Counted from the first letter of the stretch, positions 51,817 to 61,044 are shown. The stretch is 64,000 bases of DNA from Bacillota bacterium (GCA_023435745.1 JAEZMD010000026.1:62001-126000), one strand, 5' to 3'. Numbers and translations: made by a program. The notes: generated by a model from the sequence alone, not told the origin.

Positions 51817-52851
51817 TTATACATAATCATATATACCCCTGACAGATACCTCGCCGGAATACAATTCACGCCGTACCCCGTCACTGCACTCAACTGACAG
51901 TTTTCCATCCCGTGTAATATCCACAGCCGTCCCTGTATATTCGATATCTCTGAGAGTAAAGCTGACCTCTCTGCCTATAGTGACGGAATGTCCGCGCCAC
52001 ATCTTCAGTATCTCTTCCTGCCCGCCGTTCAGCACAAGCTGATAGACAGTATCGAGTTCCAGCAGGATGGAACGGATCAGGGAAAGCCTGCTGTAGCTGG
52101 AGGGTATTGAAGGTGTTGGGGCTTTGGAAGGCGTCGGGGATTTGAATGAATAAGCCGCCATTTTCAGCGAGATAGCCTTACTCCTCAGTTCCTCCGGGAA
52201 TTCATCCGGCTCCTGTGAATAGTTAATTCCAATGCCGAGAACAATGTAGTTTACCCTGTCTGCCTCAGAGCTCATCTCCAGCAGGATTCCGCAGACCTTT
52301 TTCCCCTCGGTCACAAGATCGTTAGGCCATTTGATCCCCAGACATATTCCGGTGGATGCTGATATTGCCTTTACAGCAGCAACGGCTGCCGCGAGTGTGA
52401 ATATCTGTGTTTCAGCGGGGGCCATATCCGGTCTAAGCACAACCGTTATATAAATTCCTTTATCCGGAGGCGATACCCAGCTTCTACCCAGTCTGCCCCT
52501 GCCTGCCGTCTGCTGTCCGGCCACAACCGCAAGCCCATCCGGGCAGCCTTCGGCCGCCAGCTTTTTGGCGTGATTATTGGTGGAATCAATAGCGTCAAAA
52601 TACTGTACGTTGCGGCCAACTGTAAATGTGCCAAGGTTATCTTCGATCTCCCAGGAATTTAACATGTCTTCGCAGGACATCAGTCTGTAGCCCTTACGGG
52701 AGGATGCTTCAATGGAATAGCCCTCCTTCCTGAGCTCTTCCATGTGCTTCCATATTGCCGTTCTGGTAATCCCGAACCTCCTGCCCAACTCTCCCCCTGA
52801 TACATATCCGGGAGCAGCCTCTCTCAGTAGCTGTACAATTTTATACTTCAA
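51817..52851 (-). CDS. birA: Bifunctional biotin-protein ligase / repressor BirA
   Basis: 344 residues. N-terminal winged helix (1-62; GGELGRRFGITRTAIWKHMEELR), then ligase domain with GRGRLGRSW biotinyl-AMP loop and IKWPNDL, and a C-terminal SH3-like domain (about 290-344). It joins biotin to carboxylases and represses biotin genes. A Pro/Ser-rich insertion (SPTPSKAPTPSIPSS, about 240-258) is unusual. TTG start right after the stop of the upstream gene, with GGAGGT. Confidence 0.95.
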   Translation of the reverse strand: MKYKIVQLLREAAPGYVSGGELGRRFGITRTAIWKHMEELRKEGYSIEASSRKGYRLMSCEDMLNSWEIEDNLGTFTVGRNVQYFDAIDSTNNHAKKLAAEGCPDGLAVVAGQQTAGRGRLGRSWVSPPDKGIYITVVLRPDMAPAETQIFTLAAAVAAVKAISASTGICLGIKWPNDLVTEGKKVCGILLEMSSEADRVNYIVLGIGINYSQEPDEFPEELRSKAISLKMAAYSFKSPTPSKAPTPSIPSSYSRLSLIRSILLELDTVYQLVLNGGQEEILKMWRGHSVTIGREVSFTLRDIEYTGTAVDITRDGKLSVECSDGVRRELYSGEVSVRGIYDYV

Positions 52852-53478
52852 CTAATACCTCCTGAAATCCGGAATCTTTATCGTATACACCCTTCCGTCC
52901 CTTTGCCGGGTAGATACCGCAAGCCCGCTGGCCTGGTCCTCGATCATGCCGGCCTTCCCCTCCTTATGCAGCATTTTAAAGAAGAGATAAAGCAATGCAT
53001 CGTCGATGTCCTCATATTCTTCCTGCATGCTTTCAAGCAAGCTGCTGAAATACAGATCCTGAGAATTACTATACAGCACCGGTGTGTCCAGCCACTTGCC
53101 CGGCAGGCTTATCTGATCCCCGAGGATAGTACCGGTGATCAGGATCTCCGGGAGTCTGTAGCTGCCATAAGTATATCGCTCCATGGGAACGATAGATTTC
53201 TCATACAGTTCCATCACCTCAGGATATTCCAATCCCACCTTAAAGAGGAGGCTATCGGCCACATGGCAGTATTTCGGGTGGACCTCCAGTTTAAGGCACC
53301 TATGGTCGGCAAGGACACCTATTTCGCTGTCGTCCCTCGGGTTAAGCAGCGCGCTGATGCACCTTTTGATCTCTCCGTCGATCCTTACCTCCCTGCTGTA
53401 CCATTCAGAAAGCTTGATCCCGCATTCGACCGCATTTGCCATTTTATCCGGGGGCATATAAAAATAAACCTCTGCCAT
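52852..53478 (-). CDS. Conserved-looking protein of unknown function next to birA
   Basis: 208 residues, no signal or membrane segment, not recognised. Features: YFYMPPDKMANAVECGIKLSEWY near the start, ISALLNPRDD, HPKYCHVADSLLFKVGLEYP and LPEILITGTILGDQISLPGKWLDTP, mixed alpha/beta. It abuts birA (the stop is next to the TTG start), so the two are co-translated. GGAGGTGAATTCG stands before ATG 53478. Confidence 0.7.
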   Translation of the reverse strand: MAEVYFYMPPDKMANAVECGIKLSEWYSREVRIDGEIKRCISALLNPRDDSEIGVLADHRCLKLEVHPKYCHVADSLLFKVGLEYPEVMELYEKSIVPMERYTYGSYRLPEILITGTILGDQISLPGKWLDTPVLYSNSQDLYFSSLLESMQEEYEDIDDALLYLFFKMLHKEGKAGMIEDQASGLAVSTRQRDGRVYTIKIPDFRRY

Positions 53479-53526
53479 CGAATTCACCTCCACTGCAAAC
53501 AACGCTTTATCGCATTGACACGCTGT

Positions 53527-54621
53527 TCAGATTTTTCTCAGAAATTCCTCCATATCGGCGCCCTGCACCGGCCTTATGTTGGTAGCAGTTGCGCGCTGCG
53601 TCATAGTGATTGCCGCGTATCGGGCTATTTCCGCTTCACTCAATTCCGGCGCCCTGCCAATCAGAGAAGCGATTACCGAGTCAAAAGCGTCGATGCTGTC
53701 CAGCTTCATCAGCCGCAGGATGTTCACTATCCTGTCCTTGGCAAAATCATAATTGAATCTCAAATACTCGGCCATCAGCCAGCCATTGGCCTGTCCATGG
53801 GGAACGTCCCTGAAATATGTATAATTGTATCCGGCCGCGTGGACAAAGGTTGTCCCCGTATGGGAAATGACCATCCCCCCCAGCATGGACATATAAAGCA
53901 GGTTTTCCCGGTCCTCCCAGCTGAAGCTGCCTTTTCTGAGGCTATCAATGCAGGCTCCGAACAGCCTGATGCCTTCCTGTGCCAGCAGATCGCTTACCGG
54001 CGTCCTTCTCTTTCCCAGATACCCCTCCATATTGTGGGACAGCGCATCTATCGCCGTATTGATCGTAACATTCAAAGGCTGACTTTCTGTATAACGGGGA
54101 TCCAGAAACGCAATTGCAGGGAAGGTGTCCTGAGTCCCAAAGCTGCCCTTTGTCTGCAGTTCGTTCCTTGTGAGTACCGAGTAAGGGGTCACTTCGCTTC
54201 CGGTGCCTGCCGTTGTCGGTATAGCTATGACAGGCAACGGCTTAACGGGGAATTTATTTGTGAAAAGCCGCTCAGGTTCCATATCGTTTGCAGCAAGCAC
54301 TGCAATGGCTTTAGCCGCATCCAGTGGAGAGCCCCCGCCGATGCCGACCACAAAATCTGCGCCAGCCTGTTTCGCTTCGATACCGCCCATCTTCACAGTA
54401 TCGGTGGATGGATTGTTCTCTACCTTGTCAAATACATCATACGATATATGCAAACGTTCCAAAGCACTGCATATGTCGCAAAGAGCTCCACTTGTCCTGG
54501 CTGAACTTCCGCCCGTGACAATGTATGCCTTGCCTCCGAATCCGGACAATTCCTCACCATGCTGTGCAATACAGTCTTTCCCGAAATAAGCCTTTGTTGG
54601 CATTTGAAATTTAAACTGCAT
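53527..54621 (-). CDS. Iron-containing alcohol dehydrogenase
   Basis: 364 residues of the type III (Fe-ADH) family: VTGGSS, GIGGGSPLDAAKAIAVLA NAD site (seen as GIGGGSPLDAAKA), IPTTAGTGSEVTPYSV, and metal ligands in DALSHNMEGY and HAAGYNYTYFRDVPHGQANG. Probably reduces an aldehyde in fermentation; substrate unknown. AAGGACGGG stands before ATG 54621. Stands alone, divergent from the zinc-ribbon gene. Confidence 0.93.
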   Translation of the reverse strand: MQFKFQMPTKAYFGKDCIAQHGEELSGFGGKAYIVTGGSSARTSGALCDICSALERLHISYDVFDKVENNPSTDTVKMGGIEAKQAGADFVVGIGGGSPLDAAKAIAVLAANDMEPERLFTNKFPVKPLPVIAIPTTAGTGSEVTPYSVLTRNELQTKGSFGTQDTFPAIAFLDPRYTESQPLNVTINTAIDALSHNMEGYLGKRRTPVSDLLAQEGIRLFGACIDSLRKGSFSWEDRENLLYMSMLGGMVISHTGTTFVHAAGYNYTYFRDVPHGQANGWLMAEYLRFNYDFAKDRIVNILRLMKLDSIDAFDSVIASLIGRAPELSEAEIARYAAITMTQRATATNIRPVQGADMEEFLRKI

Positions 54622-54776
54622 ATTTATCCCGTCCTTCCTATCCTATTATAATACATTCGCCTGCGCAAATCATCTATTGAATATCCTCACAATATTACTT
54701 ATAATAAATACATATAAGCATCCGGTACATACAAAGCATAAACCATACGTAAAATTTGGATCGGAGGTATTGTAAA

Positions 54777-55253
54777 ATGGCATTTTTAGAAAATCTGGGT
54801 AAAAAAGTCGGTGAAGCCGCCCAAGCTGCGGCAAAAAAGTCAAATGAGATTGTGGAAACCACAAAGCTCAACTCCAACATCAACTCGGAAGAAGATAAAA
54901 TACAGAAGCTATACGTGCAGCTTGGAAAGGCTGTATATGAAAGATTTACTCAGACAGGCGCCGCAGAGGATTATGCGCAGGAAGCCTGCCGGGCGATCGT
55001 TGTACATAAGGAAAATATCGCGGCTTTGAGGGAGAAAATTGCAGAAATCAAAGGAATAAAAGCCTGTGTTAATTGTGGTGCAGAAATGGAAAGGAATCAG
55101 GTATTCTGTTCCAAATGCGGCATGAAAAATGAATCGCCGGCACCAGCCGTTTCAGAAGCTCCCGCTGCCGACGATAAGGCCGTCTGCCCATCCTGCGGCG
55201 CAGAACTGCAGGCAGGATCCGCCTTCTGCACAAATTGCGGCGCAAAGATATAA
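54777..55253 (+). CDS. Zinc-ribbon protein with helical N-terminus
   Basis: 158 residues. N-terminal helices (1-100; FLENLGKKVGEAAQAAAKKS, DKIQKLYVQLGKAVYERF), then two zinc ribbons: CVNCGAEM...FCSKCGM and CPSCGAEL...FCTNCGAKI, joined by a Pro/Ala linker. No membrane segment. Common in Clostridia, role unknown. GGAGG precedes ATG 54777. Confidence 0.82.
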   Translation: MAFLENLGKKVGEAAQAAAKKSNEIVETTKLNSNINSEEDKIQKLYVQLGKAVYERFTQTGAAEDYAQEACRAIVVHKENIAALREKIAEIKGIKACVNCGAEMERNQVFCSKCGMKNESPAPAVSEAPAADDKAVCPSCGAELQAGSAFCTNCGAKI

Positions 55254-55290
55254 CATATTTCATATTCGTAAATTTTACAATAAAACCTCA

Positions 55291-55318
55291 AAAAGGCGGG
55301 ATTTTCCCGCCTTTTATT
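55291..55318. terminator. Bidirectional terminator between the zinc-ribbon gene and cphA
   Basis: AAAA-GGCGGG-ATTTT-CCCGCC-TTTTATTT. A 6-bp GC stem with A-run before and T-run after serves both convergent genes; it ends next to the cphA stop. Confidence 0.85.
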
Positions 55319-58045
55319 TCACCCTGCAGCCCCGGAATTCCCGGCGCTATCCTCACAGCCTCCGTTTTTCAGGCCTGTGTCCTCCTGATCCGTCAGACTC
55401 AGCGTGCTGCGACACCTATCGATGACCTCAAGCGCAGGTTCCAGTTCTTCATAAAACATCACAACCAATTCCCCTGCTTCTGCCTCCATAATAGCTGTCT
55501 CCAGAGCTTTTGTCTCAGAGTAGATCACACTGATATGATCAGCAGGCATCTCTGCCTTTACCGCCGCATTATAAAGGATATCCGCAACCTCACCGGCATT
55601 TCTGCCCCGCAGGTCATTATCCTCCTTTATTATGAGTTTAGTAAAGCGCCTGCCGCAGAGCCTGCCTACATCGTATATGCTTTCGTCCATTCTGTCGCCC
55701 GGCATACCTATCACCCCAGTGAACCCGGTCGCATCCATGTGCCTGATCATATCGGTCACGCACCGGTAACCTGCAACGTTATGGCCATAATCCAACATGA
55801 CGGAGAATTTCCCCATGTCAAACACGTTGAACCTTCCGGGATTTGTTCCAATGTCCGGTTTAAAGCCCATGAGCCCTGCCCTGACAGTAATGACAGGGAC
55901 CCCGAGGGCTATTAACGCAGAGGCGGCGGCAAGTGCGTTTTCAATATTGCAGGCTGCAGTACCGTTAAATGTGATGGGTATTTCCCCAATGAGGGCAATA
56001 AATACTTCACCCTTTTCGTTGGCATCGCCGTTATCGCTGGCATCTTCATTATCTCCGGTATTCTTTAATACATAAACGGCTCCGTCCCGGACATACACCG
56101 CGCGACTGCCTTCTGCTATTTTTTCCCGCAGCAGCGGATTTTCATGATCCGATGAGAAGAGAACACTCTGACAGCTTACTCTCTGCAAGAGCCAGGGGGT
56201 CATTTTGTCATCTGCGTTCAGTACAGCCGCACCATTTGGCTTAATCGCCTCAACAACAAGAGCTTTCACTTTTGCCAGCTCCTCCAGGGTATTCACCCCG
56301 TCCGCGCCCAAATGGTCCTCGCTGATATTTGTAATCACACCCACATCGGCCTGGTCATATCCAAGCCCGCGTCTGATAATGCCTCCTCTGGCTGTTTCCA
56401 ATACGGCAGCTTCCACGCTTGTATCCCTCAATACCCGTTCAGCGCTCAATAGCCCGGTATTGTCTCCCTTAAGGACACATTCACCGCCAATATAGATCCC
56501 GCTGGTGGATGTCATTCCCACAACTGTACCATCAAGTCCTAAAGTGTGCGCAATCATTCTGGTCACGGTGGTTTTGCCGTTTGAACCCGTGACAGATACG
56601 ATCGGAACACTCGATGGTTTTCCTTCCGGATAAAACATCTGCAGAATATCTTCGGCTACATTCCTGGGTTGTCCTGCTGAAGGGAAGAGGTGCATCCGCA
56701 GGCCGGGGGCGGCGTTCACCTCGATCAGAGCACCATTCTCAGAGGTCAGCGGTTTTGATATATCGATGCAGGTAATGTCAATTCCCGCGATATCCAATTC
56801 CATTAATTGCGCTGCAGTAACAGCAATCCTTGCATTTTCCGGGTGTACCTCCTGAGTACAATCAGATGCCGTCCCCCCGGTGCTTAAATTGCCATTGTGT
56901 CTCAGCAGCACTGTCCTTCCCTGCTCCGGTATACTGTTTTCATCATAGCCTTCCTTAGCCAGCACCTGTCTTGACATGTCATCCAGTTTGATCCATGTCA
57001 GCGGTTTTTCATGGTCCGATCCCCTCATGGGATTCTCATTTTCAATATCGATCAACTGCCTGATAGAACGGATTCCGTCCCCTATTATGGAAGGAGGTTT
57101 TCTCTGCGCCGCCGCAACCATTTTTCCTCCTACCACAAGAAGTCTGTAATCATTTCCGGGGATGAACTTTTCCACAATTACGGCATGACTGTATTTGGAC
57201 GCTGTGTGGTAGGCAAGCTCAAGCTCCCTGTAGTTGGTTATGTCCGTAAACACACCCTTCCCCTGGTTTGCATCGAAGGGCTTGAGGACAACCGGATAAC
57301 CAAGGCACTCTGCAGCCGCTGCAGCGGATCTGATTGTATAGGCAATGTCTCCATATGGGACCGGAATGCCGGCCTCACCCAGAATCTTCTTTGTGAGATG
57401 CTTGTTTCCCGCCCTATCTACCGCTATGCAGGCTGACCTGTCTGTTAATGACGCTTCAAGCAGTCGCGTATACCTGCCGTTTCCCAACTGCAATATACTC
57501 GAATGCGGAAGGCATACCACCGGGATCCTCCTCCTGCGAGCTTCAGCGAAAAGAGCACCCGTGCTGATGCCCAGATCCGATTCGGCGGCCATTTTTTTCA
57601 GCGAAGCCATGATCCCGTCAATTTCGGGAACAGTGCCTCCAATCAGCATGTTCACAATATCTATCGCCGATAGAAGGCATTCAGTGGCAAGCTTTTCATT
57701 CTTGTACTCAAAAATAATCGTATAAACGGATGGTTGGTCAGTATGTCTTGTTTTTCCATAGTGTACGTCACAACCCATCATGCCTTGCAGCTCAAGCACC
57801 ACATGCTCCGTTACATGGGCCAGATAGGTTCCCTCGATGAGTCTTTCATGAAAGCCGCCCTCATATCCTAAAGAACAAAGATGCTTCTGAAGACCGGGCA
57901 ATAGCTGCAGCAGCCTTTCATTAAACTTATCGATTTGATTGGTTGGCGTATCGTATAGTTCTTTCAGATTTACAGCAGCCCTGAGCACAGGTCTATGGCT
58001 GTGAATGTTTCTTCCCTTAAAAGACTGTATATCAAGAAGTTCCAC
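55319..58045 (-). CDS. cphA: Cyanophycin synthetase
   Basis: Builds multi-L-arginyl-poly-L-aspartate from Asp, Arg and ATP. 908 residues: N-terminal domain (1-190; RPVLRAAVNLKELYDTP, GTYLAHVTEHVVLELQ), ATP-grasp (about 200-470; KILGEAGIPVPYG, VLKPFDANQGKGV, IEVNAAPGLRMH) and Mur-ligase-like part (about 480-890; VTGSNGKTTVTRMIAH, VLETARGGIIRRGLGYD, ITNISEDHLG, GHNVAGYR). A short Asp/Asn/Glu repeat near 690-705 is an insertion. GTG 58045 with GGAGGAGAC is preferred over 58090. The last gene of iadA-cphB-cphA. Confidence 0.96.
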   Translation of the reverse strand: MELLDIQSFKGRNIHSHRPVLRAAVNLKELYDTPTNQIDKFNERLLQLLPGLQKHLCSLGYEGGFHERLIEGTYLAHVTEHVVLELQGMMGCDVHYGKTRHTDQPSVYTIIFEYKNEKLATECLLSAIDIVNMLIGGTVPEIDGIMASLKKMAAESDLGISTGALFAEARRRRIPVVCLPHSSILQLGNGRYTRLLEASLTDRSACIAVDRAGNKHLTKKILGEAGIPVPYGDIAYTIRSAAAAAECLGYPVVLKPFDANQGKGVFTDITNYRELELAYHTASKYSHAVIVEKFIPGNDYRLLVVGGKMVAAAQRKPPSIIGDGIRSIRQLIDIENENPMRGSDHEKPLTWIKLDDMSRQVLAKEGYDENSIPEQGRTVLLRHNGNLSTGGTASDCTQEVHPENARIAVTAAQLMELDIAGIDITCIDISKPLTSENGALIEVNAAPGLRMHLFPSAGQPRNVAEDILQMFYPEGKPSSVPIVSVTGSNGKTTVTRMIAHTLGLDGTVVGMTSTSGIYIGGECVLKGDNTGLLSAERVLRDTSVEAAVLETARGGIIRRGLGYDQADVGVITNISEDHLGADGVNTLEELAKVKALVVEAIKPNGAAVLNADDKMTPWLLQRVSCQSVLFSSDHENPLLREKIAEGSRAVYVRDGAVYVLKNTGDNEDASDNGDANEKGEVFIALIGEIPITFNGTAACNIENALAAASALIALGVPVITVRAGLMGFKPDIGTNPGRFNVFDMGKFSVMLDYGHNVAGYRCVTDMIRHMDATGFTGVIGMPGDRMDESIYDVGRLCGRRFTKLIIKEDNDLRGRNAGEVADILYNAAVKAEMPADHISVIYSETKALETAIMEAEAGELVVMFYEELEPALEVIDRCRSTLSLTDQEDTGLKNGGCEDSAGNSGAAG

Positions 58046-58108
58046 GAAGTCTCCTCCAACTCTTTTCGATGACCGGCAAGACCTGCTCATTGTGCAGGTA
58101 TAAGGTAC

Positions 58109-58909
58109 TCAATGCGTCCTGATGACCTCTCTGGTGACCAGGTGAAAACCATAGCCGGAGGGTAGTACGTGCAGAACCACATTTGCAATGGCAAGGTTCT
58201 CATCCGGCTTTGATTCAGATACATTAGAGCTTTTAATATTACGGCCGTCCACTACTGTGACGGAATTACTGCCGATCACTTCAAAATGTTCATCAGAAAA
58301 TACTCTTACAGCGGTGTCCTCATCAATCCCTATCCCAAGGATGGACGGGTTCTCCGCCACGCCGCACAACAGCCTTCCGATCCTCCCTCTCTGATGGAAG
58401 TGCTGATCGATGAGCGCTCTTTCAAGCAGGCCAAGTCCCGGCGCCATTTTTAACGTGCATTTTCTGGCCGGGTCATTATTGTTTCCATCTACTATCATGG
58501 TTCTGCTCATGGCAGAAGCTCCGGCACTGGTTCCCGCAATAACGGCGCCTGCGCTATAGGCAGCGTGTAATGCGGTATATGTTCTTGTTCCGCCGATGAT
58601 ACTGGTGATACGGAGTTGATCCCCGCCGGTAAAAAATATACCGGAGGACTCCGATAACATTCTTGCATTTGTATCCAGGTCCGCGTCATCCCGGGTATTG
58701 ATATTTAAAACGGCTGTTTCAGGAGCCCCAAGACCGACGAACAGGGATTTGTACTGATTTCCTGACTCTTCCGGCATTTCTGTAGCTGTGGTGATGATGG
58801 TGATCTTTCCTCCGAGCGCGCGCGAAAGAGATATAAACGATTTCAAAATAGAGCATTCTCCTGTTTTATCTTCAGCGCCGCCTATAATAATCAAGTTTCC
58901 CTTACTCAT
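58109..58909 (-). CDS. cphB: Cyanophycinase
   Basis: 266-residue serine peptidase that cuts cyanophycin to beta-Asp-Arg dipeptides. Seen: IIIGGAEDKTGECSIL, FFTGGDQLRI, nucleophile Ser in AGTSAGASAMS, and IDQHFHQRGRIGRL. No signal peptide, so intracellular. ATG 58909 after GGTGA; GTG 58918 overlaps that site. 63 bases upstream of cphA on the same strand. Confidence 0.95.
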   Translation of the reverse strand: MSKGNLIIIGGAEDKTGECSILKSFISLSRALGGKITIITTATEMPEESGNQYKSLFVGLGAPETAVLNINTRDDADLDTNARMLSESSGIFFTGGDQLRITSIIGGTRTYTALHAAYSAGAVIAGTSAGASAMSRTMIVDGNNNDPARKCTLKMAPGLGLLERALIDQHFHQRGRIGRLLCGVAENPSILGIGIDEDTAVRVFSDEHFEVIGSNSVTVVDGRNIKSSNVSESKPDENLAIANVVLHVLPSGYGFHLVTREVIRTH

Positions 58910-58994
58910 GAATTTCACCGTTTCTTGCTGTCCTTCATCGAAATATGCTATTATTCTTCATTTCACCCGTCAACGATATGCATGCCAATGTGTG

Positions 58995-60110
58995 CTAATT
59001 TTTACAAAAAATCAGTCTGCCTTTCGCAAAAAGCAACTCCGGAATAAATGCTTCCTTTTCGATCAGCAGAATATCCGCATCGCTGCCAACTGCAAGCTTT
59101 CCTTTTGCCGGGCATAGTTTTAACACCCTTGCAACGTTTTCAGTGACAGTCCTGAGAACCTGTTCAAGGGGCAGGCCGTATTTCTTCACAGCCGTCCTGA
59201 CATCATCAAAGAGGCTCATTATTTTGGCAGTGTCCTGACCCGATGCACCCGCGCCGCTTCCGTTTCCGTCCGATGATACAGTGACCCTGTCCAGGCCGTC
59301 TTTGCTCTTCAACAGCCTCTGCAGACAATCCGGCACACTGCAGCCGGTCTTTGTATTTTCCCCTGCAGTCAGATCAACCATTCCTCCATTTTTATGAAAC
59401 AGCATTGCCTGTTCAAAAAGAGCCGGATTCCTGTTTAAATGGGTCGGAACAAACACGGAGCTTGGAAAGTCCGTGTTTTCCAGCAGATCCATAAGCGGCT
59501 CCAGCCCGTCTTTGCCATTTCCAACATGCAGATGGACAACGCCTGCTTTATTCCCGAGCATACCGCCTGTTACAGCTTCGTGTGCCAGTCTGATCAATTC
59601 CTGTCTTGTGGGATATGAGGACCTATGGTCAGAAATGGCGATCTCACCGGCGCCTATGACTTTGTCAATCAAGGCGATGTCCGTCAGTACCCTGCCTGTT
59701 ATGGTCGCAGGGGGGATTCCATAATTTCCAGAGTAAATATAGGTTGTGATGCCTTCGCTCTCCAGTGACCGCGCTTTCATCAACAAGCCCTGCATGCTCT
59801 TGCCCACCGCATCCGCTCCCAGTACTCCGACTACCGTCGTAATTCCTGCTGCTGCGATGCTGTCGCAGCTTATCGGGCCTATCATACTCCCCGGTCCCTG
59901 TTCTCCGCCTCCGCCTGTTATATGCAGATGCTGATCCAGAAATCCAGGACAGGCGATCCTCCCGGTACAGTCAAATACCTGCGCCGCAGGTAATGTATCC
60001 CATACAATTCCCGGTGTGATTAACGCAATCTTATCGACCGCAATCAGTATATCCTGTTTCCCCAAAAAATTTGGAGCATAACACTCAACATTCTTCAACA
60101 GCTTAAACAT
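58995..60110 (-). CDS. iadA: Isoaspartyl dipeptidase (beta-aspartyl peptidase)
   Basis: 371-residue zinc amidohydrolase that splits beta-Asp dipeptides, here probably the beta-Asp-Arg released by CphB. Seen: HxH in FLDQHLHITGGGGEQG, GDNYGIPP-like SGNYGIPPATITG, VHLHVGNG, PTHLNRN and VTVSSDGNGSG with the catalytic Asp. First gene of the cyanophycin operon; AAAAAGGAATC before ATG 60110. Confidence 0.94.
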   Translation of the reverse strand: MFKLLKNVECYAPNFLGKQDILIAVDKIALITPGIVWDTLPAAQVFDCTGRIACPGFLDQHLHITGGGGEQGPGSMIGPISCDSIAAAGITTVVGVLGADAVGKSMQGLLMKARSLESEGITTYIYSGNYGIPPATITGRVLTDIALIDKVIGAGEIAISDHRSSYPTRQELIRLAHEAVTGGMLGNKAGVVHLHVGNGKDGLEPLMDLLENTDFPSSVFVPTHLNRNPALFEQAMLFHKNGGMVDLTAGENTKTGCSVPDCLQRLLKSKDGLDRVTVSSDGNGSGAGASGQDTAKIMSLFDDVRTAVKKYGLPLEQVLRTVTENVARVLKLCPAKGKLAVGSDADILLIEKEAFIPELLFAKGRLIFCKN

Positions 60111-60261
60111 GATTCCTTTTTGTCCCCTAAATCGGTCAGATAAAATATTTTTTGTCCTTTTTCATTCCGGTATACATTTATTTTTAATATTTTTTGAGAC
60201 TATGAAGCGGAAATGTCCCCCAAAGCATAGAGCGGTCTGTCTTTTCATATGTTCTTATGTA

Positions 60262-60289
60262 ATGATATTTTAAAGTATTATTATAACAA
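60262..60289 (-). promoter_or_regulatory. Candidate promoter of the cyanophycin operon
   Basis: On the minus strand TTGTTA (60289-60284), 16 bases, TATCAT (60267-60262). Its -35 box lies in the 18-bp palindrome. Confidence 0.45.
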
Positions 60290-60299
60290 TATTGTTATA
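60282..60299. promoter_or_regulatory. 18-bp perfect palindrome between iadA and the lexA-like gene
   Basis: TATAACAAT ATTGTTATA. It overlaps the -35 box of the cph promoter and lies eight bases before the -35 box of the lexA-like promoter, the position expected of an operator for both. Confidence 0.55.
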
Positions 60300-60306
60300 T
60301 ATTAAT

Positions 60307-60335
60307 TTGATTATTGCACACATTTCTGTTAAACT
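60307..60335 (+). promoter_or_regulatory. Promoter of the LexA-like gene
   Basis: TTGATT (60307-60312), 17 bases, TAAACT (60330-60335), 42 bases before the ATG. Confidence 0.5.
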
Positions 60336-60376
60336 ATTGTGTATTATGTAAAGCAATAATTACAAAGGGTGATTAA

Positions 60377-61012
60377 ATGATATCAAACTACAGTAGCTTA
60401 ACTGCTAAACAGAAGAAAGTGTACACAGTAATTGAAACGTACATCAACACAAACGGTATCCCCCCGACTGTTCGCGAAATTGGCGAGTTGGTTGGAGAAA
60501 AGACTCCCGGCGCCGTTCAGGGAATTCTTAACAGACTGGAGCAAAAAGGCGTTATCAAAAGACAGCTTGGTGCGGCCAGATCCATCCAGCTTATTTCCTC
60601 GGATGATCAGATGTATGTAAAACCCGTGTTTGTTCCTGAGCTAAAGAAAATTAGCAAAAGGAATGTAGATGATTTGTTCAGCATATATAACATTGAAAAG
60701 TATCATCCTGTTTCTGTCGATTTGATCCCCGATATCGGAGAATCCTTCATATTCGAGTGTCCGAATGATGGGTTGGAAGAGAGCGGCTTCGTACAGGATA
60801 ATCAAATCCTGGTCAATATGAAAGCAGAATTGAAGGCCGGCGATGTTGTTCTTGTGTTTTATGAAAACCGTTCTTTATTAAGGTACTATTATCCTGAAGA
60901 TGACGGAACAATTACTCTGAAGGCCGATTATAGCATTATCGACAAGGTGAGCTTTACACCGGATGAAGTTAAGATCATTGGGAAAGTGATCGCGAAGCTG
61001 TCAACGTATTAG
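60377..61012 (+). CDS. LexA-like repressor lacking the self-cleavage dyad
   Basis: 211 residues. Residues 1-70 are a LexA-type winged helix (LTAKQKKVYTVIETYINTNGIPPTVREIGELVG, seen in parts; GAVQGILNRLEQKGVIKR). The C-terminal half follows the LexA peptidase fold (LKAGDVVLVFYENRSLLRYYY, GTITLKADYS) but the position of the catalytic Ser (GDSM) reads NDGL, the Lys (TVKRF) reads LLRYY, and no Ala-Gly cleavage site is seen. It should therefore bind DNA and dimerise but not cleave itself after DNA damage. AAAGGGTGATTAA precedes the ATG. It is divergent from the cyanophycin operon. Confidence 0.82.
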   Translation: MISNYSSLTAKQKKVYTVIETYINTNGIPPTVREIGELVGEKTPGAVQGILNRLEQKGVIKRQLGAARSIQLISSDDQMYVKPVFVPELKKISKRNVDDLFSIYNIEKYHPVSVDLIPDIGESFIFECPNDGLEESGFVQDNQILVNMKAELKAGDVVLVFYENRSLLRYYYPEDDGTITLKADYSIIDKVSFTPDEVKIIGKVIAKLSTY

Positions 61013-61044
61013 AAAAATACGTTCTGATAAACCTAATCAAAATC

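Noticed and set aside
52903..54504. 533-codon open frame on the plus strand
   Set aside because: Runs antisense across two real genes (the birA neighbour and the iron alcohol dehydrogenase). Composition is that of a reversed coding strand.
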